A model generated the notes under the pieces. That model worked only from the letters and a program-made list of their open reading frames with translations, was not told the DNA's origin and searched no databases. Position numbers and translations under genes: made by a program. A DNA stretch of 5,351 bases from Balneolales bacterium. GTDB taxonomy: Bacteria > Bacteroidota > Rhodothermia > Balneolales > Natronogracilivirgulaceae. The stretch spans positions 1 to 5,351 of the forward strand of contig SKIC01000201.1 of assembly GCA_007116685.1 (NCBI GenBank), read 5' to 3'. Of the stretch, positions 1 through 5,307 are shown in pieces (position 1 is the stretch's first letter; each line of letters starts with the position of its first letter).

Positions 1-20
1 AGGGGTTGACAGTTAGTGAT

Positions 21-881
21 TTATCTTATTGTAGCTTCGATAAATCTTTCCTTGGCGGCATAGTCAGAAATTATTCTTGCCTGCCAAATCTTCTCATCAA
101 AAAACGCAAGAACCTGCTGCGCGTAATCTTCGTGTAATTCGAAGTATAGCTTGCCGTCTGTTTTGAGTCTGGTCTGTGCTTGATTGATAATCGGTTTAAA
201 TATATCAGATAAATTATCTGTGAAAAGAGCTAGAGCAGGCTCGTAATCTCTTACTTGAATATCAAGCTTTTCTTTCTCTGTTGATAAAACGTATGGTGGG
301 TTTGAAACTATTACGTCAAATGAACCAGCGATATCCCAATTTTTAGTAAAGTCACCAAGCAGGAATTCAATCTCTGTATCATTGGTTTCCGCATTGGATT
401 TGGCAACATCTAGCGCTTCCGGACTAACATCCATCCCCAAAATATCCCAATCCGGCCGCTCTTTTTTTATCGCTATAGGTATACAACCTGATCCCGTGCC
501 AAGATCAAGTAATCGGAAATTATCCTTGCTTTCGGGAAAGTCGTTTAGAATACGCTCTACTAATTCTTCAGTTTCCGGACGTGGAATGAGTACTGCGGGG
601 TTTACCAAAATCTCAGAATTGAAAAACTCGGTGCTGCCGGTTATATATTGTAGCGGTTCGTGCTTTCCACGCCGTAAAACGAGAGGACGAATTTTATCAA
701 GCTCAGCATTAGTTAAGGGTCTGTCGTATTGCATGTACAATTGCAGACGCTTAATCTCAAGAACATGACTTAACAACCACTCAATACTGAGCCGGGGAGA
801 GGGTACTTTTTTATTTTCAAAATATTCAGTAGCCCACTCCAACATACGGACGACTGTCCAGTCGTCACTCAAATCCGACAT
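21..881 (-). CDS. prmC: Peptide chain release factor N5-glutamine methyltransferase PrmC (HemK family)
   Basis: PrmC is a cytoplasmic enzyme that transfers a methyl group from S-adenosylmethionine to the glutamine of the GGQ motif in release factors RF1 and RF2, improving translation termination. The 286-aa length is normal for the family. The N-terminal ~80 residues form the helical substrate-recognition domain. A conserved linker follows (QYITGSTEFF at 78-87, then RPETEELVE at 101-109). The Rossmann-type methyltransferase domain has SAM-binding motif I LDLGTGSG at 125-132, the acidic end of strand 2 at D151, and the diagnostic catalytic NPPY at 194-197. The family motif YEPALALF is at 213-220. 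The ATG at 881 gives a full-length N-terminus. It lies 6 bp after the stop of the upstream 126-aa gene, so the two are probably co-transcribed and perhaps translationally coupled. A GAGGA run in the upstream coding tail could serve as a ribosome site but is also just Glu codons. The common partner prfA is not adjacent here. Identification is firm. Confidence 0.96.
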   Translation of the reverse strand: MSDLSDDWTVVRMLEWATEYFENKKVPSPRLSIEWLLSHVLEIKRLQLYMQYDRPLTNAELDKIRPLVLRRGKHEPLQYITGSTEFFNSEILVNPAVLIPRPETEELVERILNDFPESKDNFRLLDLGTGSGCIPIAIKKERPDWDILGMDVSPEALDVAKSNAETNDTEIEFLLGDFTKNWDIAGSFDVIVSNPPYVLSTEKEKLDIQVRDYEPALALFTDNLSDIFKPIINQAQTRLKTDGKLYFELHEDYAQQVLAFFDEKIWQARIISDYAAKERFIEATIR

Positions 882-887
882 AGTTGC

Positions 888-1268
888 TTATTCCTCTTCG
901 GATTCTTCTACGGGTTTGTTTTCCTGAATAGTAAGACCGAATCTTTTGGTGTAATCCAGAATAAAATCTTTAACCGTTTCTGTGATAGGAACTTCGGTAT
1001 CGGCAGAACTTCCACGAAATCCTGTTCTACCACCTGTCGCAACTATCTCAATCTTTAAAGATTTGCCACTCATTTCAAAGATCACAGTTAAACTGGTGCT
1101 GGTATTCATCAGTTTTTGGGTGTCTTCATAAACTGCTACAGTTACGTTTAAACCATCTGTTTCCGCAGAATAAGAATGTTTTGGGCTCGTTTCATCAACG
1201 AGGGTGGGACCAAATCTTAGTAAAGTGTCAGATGGTCCATATACTATGTATTTTTCGGCAGTACTCAT
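888..1268 (-). CDS. Hypothetical 126-aa acidic-tailed protein upstream of prmC
   Basis: I do not recognise this protein. It is 126 aa with no signal peptide or membrane segment, so probably cytoplasmic. Residues ~38-110 alternate polar and hydrophobic residues in short stretches (NVTVAVYED, SLTVIFEMSG, SLKIEIVATGG), suggesting a small beta-rich fold followed by a helix (TVKDFILDYTKRFGL, about 98-112). A glycine/arginine turn (GGRTGFRGSS, 79-88) lies between them. The C-terminus is a strongly acidic tail ending EESEEE. It starts at ATG 1268, with an A-rich leader and no Shine-Dalgarno sequence. It ends 6 bp before prmC on the same strand, consistent with a two-gene operon led by this gene. The tight spacing, sensible codons and lack of a competing ORF support a real gene. 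A role linked to PrmC or translation would be guesswork from position only. Confidence 0.75.
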   Translation of the reverse strand: MSTAEKYIVYGPSDTLLRFGPTLVDETSPKHSYSAETDGLNVTVAVYEDTQKLMNTSTSLTVIFEMSGKSLKIEIVATGGRTGFRGSSADTEVPITETVKDFILDYTKRFGLTIQENKPVEESEEE

Positions 1269-1442
1269 ATCGATTACTATTTTCTATGCGTTAGATATAC
1301 GCTAGATACTCTATGTTAAAATGAATGTGTGAATATAAGGTCATAGCAATAATTGACAAGAAAAAAAATCATATTTCTTTATTTGAACGAAGAATTAATG
1401 CTTAAATGTTCGTTTATTGCTCCTAACTTTTGATTTCAATCC
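1269..1442. promoter_or_regulatory. Divergent intergenic region between the prmC operon and the outer-membrane protein gene
   Basis: This A/T-rich 174-bp spacer must hold the promoters for both divergent units. No textbook -7/-33 Bacteroidota pair is visible on either strand. It contains a near-perfect 29-bp dyad at 1386-1414 (listed separately) and two copies of TAGATA at 1292-1297 and 1303-1308. These copies are 11 bp apart, about one helical turn, and lie 24-40 bp upstream of the leftward start. No RNA gene or small ORF is supported here. Confidence 0.6.
1386..1414. repeat. 29-bp near-perfect inverted repeat, candidate operator
   Basis: The arms AACGAA (1386-1391) and TTCGTT (1409-1414) pair exactly. 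Inside them TTAA (1395-1398) and TTAA (1402-1405) pair around the centre TGC, and A1393 pairs with T1407. In total 11 of 13 arm positions are complementary around position 1400. The centre lies 43 bp upstream of the ATG at 1443, in the zone expected for a promoter or operator of that gene. The symmetry is seen directly; the operator role is inferred. There is no T-tract after it, so it is not a terminator. Confidence 0.5.
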
Positions 1443-2192
1443 ATGAAAAAAACTTTTTTTACTGTATTAATTCTCCTTTTTTCTGCTTCCAGTGCAATTC
1501 TATTTGCGCAGGATTTTGAGCGTTTAGAGCCCGAAATCGATCGTGTAGTGGATGCACAATCGCCTTTTTCTGTGGGATTGAAAAACGGAATGTCATTTAA
1601 TTTAGAGTTAAATGACTTTGGAGTTGCGCTCGGAGGGCAGTATCGTCGGGGCATTTCTTTCAATAATGAGATTGTGTTGGATTTTGAATTCACAGCTATT
1701 AAAGATGAAAGAGAGCAGCAATTTCAAACCTTTTTTGGACAGCAGATTATTCCAAATAAATACAATAGAGCTTTGTCATTTCCGGTAATGTTGGGATTAA
1801 AGCGCAGGCTATTTGCAGAACAGCTCTCGGATAATTTCAGATTTTATACGCAAACGTCACTTGGCGCAACGTTTACTTTCTTGTATCCCTACTTTGATGA
1901 TTCGCAAGGATTAGGTTATATCAGACCTAATCAAATCCCAAATGATGTGTTCCAGGGCTGGGGAGATGGTTTTATAGAAGTTGGATTAGCCGGGCTTTTG
2001 GGAATTGGAATTGATTTTGGTGACGATTTCAAAAGATTTCAAAGCGTAAGATTTTCTTATATGTTCTTCTATTTTCCACAGGGAGTTCAAATTATGGAGC
2101 CATCCAGTCCAAATCCCGAATTTGATGGATTCGAACCCAATTATTTCTTTGGTACTCCAACAATTACCTTGCAATTTGGTGGAATGTGGTAG
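1443..2192 (+). CDS. Secreted beta-rich protein, probable outer-membrane beta-barrel
   Basis: This 249-aa protein has a clear Sec signal peptide: K2K3, a hydrophobic core at about 4-21, and probable cleavage after A22 (LFA|QD), leaving a glutamine at the mature N-terminus. There is no lipobox cysteine. The mature part has repeated amphipathic strands rich in aromatic residues and glycine, for example SFNLELNDFGVALGG (51-65), NEIVLDFEFTAI (75-86), ALSFPVMLGLKRRL (110-123), FRFYTQTSLGATFTF (132-146), FIEVGLAGLLGIGIDFG (167-183) and TITLQFGGMW at the end. The terminal tryptophan fits the aromatic C-terminal residue typical of barrel proteins recognised by the BAM complex. About eight strands look possible, as in small OmpA/OmpW/PorT-like barrels, but I cannot assign a named family or ligand. 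The ATG at 1443 is chosen because it gives the complete signal peptide; no Shine-Dalgarno sequence precedes it. The gene stands alone, diverging from the prmC unit and converging on the hydrolase gene. Confidence 0.8.
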   Translation: MKKTFFTVLILLFSASSAILFAQDFERLEPEIDRVVDAQSPFSVGLKNGMSFNLELNDFGVALGGQYRRGISFNNEIVLDFEFTAIKDEREQQFQTFFGQQIIPNKYNRALSFPVMLGLKRRLFAEQLSDNFRFYTQTSLGATFTFLYPYFDDSQGLGYIRPNQIPNDVFQGWGDGFIEVGLAGLLGIGIDFGDDFKRFQSVRFSYMFFYFPQGVQIMEPSSPNPEFDGFEPNYFFGTPTITLQFGGMW

Positions 2193-2222
2193 GCGTTTGA
2201 CTTAGAACAAGCCTGCCTTTTT
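2188..2222 (+). terminator. Intrinsic terminator overlapping the convergent gene ends
   Basis: GGTAGGC (2188-2194) pairs with GCCTGCC (2211-2217) as a 7-bp stem with one wobble. TTG (2197-2199) and CAA (2208-2210) can extend it inside. TTTTT follows at 2218-2222. It acts rightward for the outer-membrane protein gene. It includes that gene's TAG stop, and its 3' arm and T-tract are the last codons of the leftward hydrolase. The opposite strand has no T-tract after the stem, so it is probably one-directional. Confidence 0.65.
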
Positions 2223-3014
2223 AACGATGTACTCAGCCACCCTTTTTGGTTGTTCCGCAAATAAAAGATGCCCTGCATCCTGAAAAATCTCTACATCACT
2301 TTCCCTGAACCATTGTGCAACTTCTTTGGCATAGCTTGATGGCACAAGCTGATCTTTTTCTCCCCAGAGTACATGTACCGGAACTTTTATATTATAACAT
2401 CTGCCCAGAATACCGGATTTCCGCAAACTAATTTCCGGATAACTATTACCCATCTTGAACAACGCATCGCCTGCAAGTTTGCGAGCCTGCCCCTGTAGAT
2501 TAGGAATCATCAAACCACTTATGAAACCGGAAACGCGTTCATTTTTCATGAAAAACTGTCCAATTTTACTACTGAATCCGGCAAACATATAATCTTCGTA
2601 AGGATAAAATCCACCTGAGGATAGCAGGTATAATCTGCTTACAAAGTCATTTCCAAGAACTGCTAATGCAACGGCAATTCTGCCACCAAATGAGTGTGCA
2701 ATAAGCGGAGATCGAGGAATTCCAATATCTCGAAGTGTTTTAGCAAGTGCTGGTGCGAAAGTGTGAAGATTAATCTTTTCCGCTCCTGTTGATTTACTTT
2801 CGCCATGCCAGGGTAAGCCAATACTTACCAGTCCGACATCATAAGTTTGCAATTCTTCCGCCAATTTTCGAAAAGTTCGTGATGTGCCACCAAAACCATG
2901 AATGGCAACAAAGGTTCGTCGCTCGCCGGGCCAAAAAGTGTACTCCAGCCGAAATCCATCTACAGGAATAAATCCTTGTTCGGGTGGCGTCAGGGTAAGA
3001 GCATTAGATGACAT
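2202..3014 (-). CDS. Alpha/beta-hydrolase fold protein
   Basis: This 270-aa protein is a typical single-domain alpha/beta hydrolase, probably cytoplasmic as no signal peptide is present. The oxyanion-hole motif HGFGG is at 39-43. The nucleophile elbow is AHSFGG at 106-111 with Ser108, a variant of GxSxG with alanine first, as is seen in many family members. The catalytic acid is probably Asp221 in WGEKDQLVP, and the catalytic histidine His249 in DAGHLLFAEQP. A helical cap (about 135-205, with FAGFSSKIGQFFMKNER) lies between the core halves and should set substrate choice. The full triad is present, so it should be active. The family includes esterases, C-C hydrolases, haloperoxidase-like and MenH/BioH-like enzymes, and the sequence does not decide between them. 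The ATG at 3014 follows an A-rich leader without a Shine-Dalgarno sequence. The gene converges on the outer-membrane protein gene (9-bp gap) and diverges from the 152-aa ORF, so it appears to be transcribed alone. Confidence 0.92.
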   Translation of the reverse strand: MSSNALTLTPPEQGFIPVDGFRLEYTFWPGERRTFVAIHGFGGTSRTFRKLAEELQTYDVGLVSIGLPWHGESKSTGAEKINLHTFAPALAKTLRDIGIPRSPLIAHSFGGRIAVALAVLGNDFVSRLYLLSSGGFYPYEDYMFAGFSSKIGQFFMKNERVSGFISGLMIPNLQGQARKLAGDALFKMGNSYPEISLRKSGILGRCYNIKVPVHVLWGEKDQLVPSSYAKEVAQWFRESDVEIFQDAGHLLFAEQPKRVAEYIVKKAGLF

Positions 3015-3089
3015 TTTGTTGCTTTAAAAAATCGAGAAACTGCCGATAAAGTAAGATTGTAAGAATATCGATTAAGAAAAAGTCAGATT

Positions 3090-3548
3090 GTGCGGTTTGA
3101 TGCTATAAATCCTGCTTCCATGCTTCCGCCTCAAACAGAGGCCGGAGGAACGCCTTTGCTTGGGTCATTGCCATTTGATCCTGCAAATGTGGCGGCTTTA
3201 GCTAATTTACCGGAAGATGGTGCTCGACCGGAAGACAAACACTCCAAGAATCAGCAAACAAAAACAGAAAAAGAAAATAGTGAGGAGCCGGAGCTGCCCG
3301 AAATTTTCTCGCTGATAATGGGCAAAGACTTTTCTGAATTGTTGCGATTTTACTTTTTCCTTTATGGTGGAGAGACTTGGTTTGTGAAAAAGAAATGGAG
3401 AGAAATACTTGGTGTAGATGCACTTGACCCCATCCCATTTTCTATGAAAAAAGCATCTCATATACATGAACGCAGATTAATCTTATACGAATATTCAATA
3501 TTGTTTCATGTTTCAATGCCTGGTAAGCGCTTTTCGGGTTCTATGTGA
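3090..3548 (+). CDS. Hypothetical 152-aa protein with disordered N-terminal half
   Basis: I do not recognise this protein. It has two unlike halves. Residues 1-72 are rich in Pro, Ala, Gly, Glu and Lys and look disordered (for example HSKNQQTKTEKENSEEPELPE at the end of this stretch). Residues ~73-152 are hydrophobic and aromatic (FSELLRFYFFLYGG, ETWFVKKKWREILG, LILYEYSILFHV) and could form a small folded domain. There is no signal peptide or clear membrane helix. The longest reading starts at GTG 3090; an in-frame ATG at 3120 would remove 10 residues and is a reasonable alternative. No Shine-Dalgarno sequence precedes either. It is the best rightward ORF in the hydrolase-eno gap, but the lack of family resemblance leaves open that it is a fast-evolving lineage-specific gene, or that its C-terminal part is altered by a frameshift. 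Confidence 0.55.
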   Translation: MRFDAINPASMLPPQTEAGGTPLLGSLPFDPANVAALANLPEDGARPEDKHSKNQQTKTEKENSEEPELPEIFSLIMGKDFSELLRFYFFLYGGETWFVKKKWREILGVDALDPIPFSMKKASHIHERRLILYEYSILFHVSMPGKRFSGSM

Positions 3549-3567
3549 GTTTAGGAGCGGTTTTTTT
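3528..3567 (+). terminator. Possible weak terminator between the 152-aa ORF and eno
   Basis: CGCTTTT (3528-3534) can pair with TAGGAGCG (stem bases 3553-3559) as 7 bp with two G-U wobbles and an 18-base loop. A run of seven T follows at 3561-3567. The stem is weak and the loop long, so this is tentative. It would overlap the last codons of the 152-aa ORF and separate it from eno. Confidence 0.35.
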
Positions 3568-3589
3568 ACGATAATTGCTCAAAATTTGG

Positions 3590-3597
3590 TACCTTTA
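3590..3597 (+). promoter_or_regulatory. Candidate eno promoter, -7 element TACCTTTA
   Basis: TACCTTTA matches seven of the eight positions counted in the Bacteroidota -7 consensus TAnnTTTG. It would place the transcript start near 3603 and give a leader of about 30 nt to the ATG at 3635. The upstream -33 TTTG is not exact; only a T-run ending in TTTA around 3565-3568 is near the expected spacing. The site is suggestive, not proven. It also overlaps the left arm of an 8-bp inverted repeat. Confidence 0.4.
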
Positions 3598-3634
3598 GCA
3601 CAACTTGAAATTATGTACCAAACCTAAAATTATT

Positions 3635-4921
3635 ATGGCTTTGATTGAAGATATTGTTGCCCGTCAGATACTGGATTCACGCGGCAACCCTACCATAGAG
3701 GTGGATGTTATTCTTGAAGACGGTACGCTTGGTCGTGCTGCTGTTCCATCAGGTGCCTCTACAGGTGAATTTGAAGCAGTAGAGCTTCGTGATGAGGATG
3801 AAAATGTGTATCTCGGAAAAGGCGTTTTAAGAGCAGTAGAAAACGTTAATGTAACTATCGCAGACGAATTGATAGGAATGAATGTATTTAACCAAGTTGA
3901 TATTGATAGTCTGCTTCTTGAAATCGATGGAACTGAAAATAAGGCAAAATTAGGTGCTAACGCTATTCTTGGCGTTTCTCTGGCTGTTGCTGATGCTGCT
4001 TCTAATGCCTTAAATATCCCATTCTGGAGATATGTAGGCGGCGTTAATGCAAAAGTTCTTCCTACTCCTATGATGAACATCATTAATGGTGGTTCACACG
4101 CTGATAACAATGTTGACCTTCAGGAATTTATGATTATGCCTGTTGGCGCTGAAACATTTTCACACGCTATGCAAATGGGTGCGGAAGTATTCCATAGCCT
4201 CAAAAGTGTATTGAAAAGCAAAGGATACAACACTGCCGTTGGCGATGAAGGTGGTTTTGCACCAAACTTGAAGAGCAACGAAGAAGCTGTAGAAGTAATT
4301 CTTGAGGCAATCGAAAAAGCCGGTTACAAAGCTGGTGATGATATTATGATTGCTCTTGATCCGGCAACTTCTGAGTTTTATAACAAAGAAACCGGTCTTT
4401 ATGAATTCAAATGGAGTGATGGCTCTAAAAAGAATGCTGACGAAATGGTTGCTTTCTGGACAGAGTGGATCGACAAATACCCCATTATATCCATCGAAGA
4501 TGGAATGTATGAAGACGATTGGGAAGGCTGGCAAAAACTTACTGATGCCATCGGCGACAGAGTACAGTTGGTTGGTGATGACTTGTTCGTAACCAATACT
4601 GTTCGCTTAGCAAAAGGTATCAATTCCGGTGTAGGTAACTCAATTTTGATTAAAGTAAATCAGATTGGAACTCTTACCGAAACTCTTGATGCCATCGAAA
4701 TGGCACACAAAAATGGCTACACAGCGGTAATTTCTCACCGTTCCGGTGAAACCGAAGATACCACCATTGCCGACTTAGCCGTTGCAACTAACGCAGGTCA
4801 AATCAAAACAGGTTCTATGAGCCGTACAGATCGCCTTGCAAAATACAATCAATTGCTTCGTATCGAAGAGCAATTAGGTGATCAGGCCTTATATCTTGGC
4901 CGTGACGTTTTTGGCCTGTAA
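3635..4921 (+). CDS. eno: Enolase (phosphopyruvate hydratase)
   Basis: Enolase converts 2-phosphoglycerate to phosphoenolpyruvate in glycolysis and works in reverse in gluconeogenesis. It acts in the cytoplasm with Mg2+. The protein is 428 aa, the usual bacterial length. It begins with the classic enolase N-terminus (MALIEDIVARQILDSRGNPT). All expected active-site residues are present: H155 (NGGSHADN), E164 (LQEF), E205 (GDEGG, proton donor), metal ligands D242, E288 (IEDG) and D315 (GDDL), catalytic base K340 in the signature ILIKVNQIGT, the substrate loop SHRSGETED with H368, and K391 (IKTG). The ATG at 3635 is chosen over an in-frame TTG at 3605. The longer form would add ten residues foreign to the family and would start almost at the predicted transcript start. 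The leader is A/T-rich without a Shine-Dalgarno sequence, as expected for Bacteroidota-type translation. A strong terminator follows directly. The gene is intact, with no odd features. Confidence 0.99.
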   Translation: MALIEDIVARQILDSRGNPTIEVDVILEDGTLGRAAVPSGASTGEFEAVELRDEDENVYLGKGVLRAVENVNVTIADELIGMNVFNQVDIDSLLLEIDGTENKAKLGANAILGVSLAVADAASNALNIPFWRYVGGVNAKVLPTPMMNIINGGSHADNNVDLQEFMIMPVGAETFSHAMQMGAEVFHSLKSVLKSKGYNTAVGDEGGFAPNLKSNEEAVEVILEAIEKAGYKAGDDIMIALDPATSEFYNKETGLYEFKWSDGSKKNADEMVAFWTEWIDKYPIISIEDGMYEDDWEGWQKLTDAIGDRVQLVGDDLFVTNTVRLAKGINSGVGNSILIKVNQIGTLTETLDAIEMAHKNGYTAVISHRSGETEDTTIADLAVATNAGQIKTGSMSRTDRLAKYNQLLRIEEQLGDQALYLGRDVFGL

Positions 4922-4927
4922 TTTTTT

Positions 4928-4959
4928 AATATCCCCCTGTTATCAGGGGGGTGTTTTTT
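4928..4959 (+). terminator. Strong intrinsic terminator after eno
   Basis: CCCCCTG (4933-4939) and CAGGGGG (4944-4950) form a perfect 7-bp GC-rich stem with loop TTAT. The stem can extend outward with A/T and G-U pairs to 4928 and 4955. A six-base T run follows at 4954-4959. It begins a few bases after the eno stop and ends about 21 bases before the RRM gene start. It therefore either fully ends the eno transcript or sets the fraction that reads through into the RRM gene. Confidence 0.93.
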
Positions 4960-4980
4960 AATTCAACACCAAAAAATACA

Positions 4981-5241
4981 ATGGATATTTATATTGGAAA
5001 CCTGGCTTGGAAAGCCAAACGCCAGGATTTGAAAGACCTCTTTGAACACTTTGGTCCTGTTGAGAAAGCATTCATCGTCCGTGATAAGCGTACTCGTAAA
5101 TCCAAAGGATATGGATTCGTGAAAATGGAAGATCCTGAGGCTGCAGAAGTAGCAATTAATGCACTCAACAATACGCTTTTTTTAGAGCGAGAGCTTATAG
5201 TGAACGAAGCTAAACCCAGAGATCACGACGAAGAGGAATAG
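4981..5241 (+). CDS. Small single-RRM RNA-binding protein
   Basis: This 86-aa cytoplasmic protein is essentially one RNA recognition motif. RNP2 is IYIGNL (3-8), with the second aromatic at Y4. RNP1 is KGYGFVKM (42-49), carrying Y44 and F46 for base stacking; the usual last aromatic is replaced by Met49. The order beta1 (2-7), helix 1 (DLKDLFEHFG, 16-25), beta2 (VEKAFIVRD), beta3 (RNP1), helix 2 (PEAAEVAINAL, 52-62) and beta4 (ELIVNEAKP) is complete. Such single-RRM proteins are known from cyanobacteria (Rbp) and Bacteroidota, where they bind RNA and may affect message stability or translation. The target here is unknown. Instead of a Gly-rich or basic tail, it ends in acidic residues (DHDEEE). 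The ATG at 4981 is chosen because the longer reading from GTG 4951 would begin inside the eno terminator stem. No separate promoter is evident in the short gap after that terminator, so expression may depend on readthrough or on a promoter inside eno. Confidence 0.96.
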   Translation: MDIYIGNLAWKAKRQDLKDLFEHFGPVEKAFIVRDKRTRKSKGYGFVKMEDPEAAEVAINALNNTLFLERELIVNEAKPRDHDEEE

Positions 5242-5264
5242 CAGACTATTCTTTAATAGTTCTG
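5242..5264 (+). other. Hairpin immediately after the RRM gene stop
   Basis: CAGA (5242-5245) pairs with TCTG (5261-5264), and CTATT (5246-5250) pairs with AATAG (5255-5259). This gives a 9-bp stem with a single bulged T (5260) and loop CTTT. It starts one base after the TAG stop. It lacks a T-tract, so it is not itself a terminator. It could protect the 3' end or serve as a protein-binding site; the role is inferred. Confidence 0.5.
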
Positions 5265-5271
5265 AAATTGC

Positions 5272-5307
5272 AAAAAGGGGTGCCTGAATCAGGTTGCTCC
5301 TTTTTTT
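5272..5307 (+). terminator. Intrinsic terminator after the RRM gene
   Basis: AAAAAGGGG (5272-5280) pairs with CTCCTTTTT (5297-5305), and within this GCCTG (5282-5286) pairs with CAGGT (5290-5294, one wobble). Loop AAT closes the hairpin and a small internal loop separates the two stems. A seven-T run ends it at 5301-5307. The A-rich 5' side means it could also work in the opposite direction for any leftward transcript entering from beyond the window. Confidence 0.8.

Noticed and set aside
1..20. Terminator for prmC at the left edge
   Set aside because: Only 20 bases follow the stop and no hairpin or T-tract is visible on the leftward strand. Any terminator lies outside the window.
382..768. 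Rightward 128-aa reading frame opposite prmC
   Set aside because: It is the antisense shadow of a clear prmC with all motifs, and its Ser/Arg-rich translation resembles no protein.
1288..1302. GCGT/ACGC hairpin in the divergent spacer
   Set aside because: It has only four base pairs with a 7-base loop and no T-tract. This is within chance expectation.
1424..1432. TAACTTTTG as a -7 promoter element for the outer-membrane protein gene
   Set aside because: It resembles TAnnTTTG but would place the transcript start about 5 bases before the ATG, and no -33 TTTG lies at the right distance.
3202..3467. Two leftward reading frames opposite the 152-aa ORF (78 and 86 aa)
   Set aside because: They overlap each other in different frames, have Phe/Cys/His-rich translations typical of antisense to Lys/Glu-rich coding DNA, and lack start signals. 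The uncertainty about the rightward ORF keeps this rejection less than absolute.
3605..3634. In-frame N-terminal extension of enolase from TTG 3605
   Set aside because: The ten extra residues do not belong to the enolase family, the normal N-terminus begins at ATG 3635, and the predicted transcript start lies at about the TTG.
3664..4110. Leftward 148-aa reading frame opposite eno
   Set aside because: It is antisense to highly conserved enolase codons, with Ser/Pro/Thr-rich low-complexity composition typical of a shadow frame.
4951..4980. In-frame extension of the RRM protein from GTG 4951
   Set aside because: That start lies in the terminator stem and T-tract of eno. The RRM begins normally at ATG 4981 with RNP2 two residues later.
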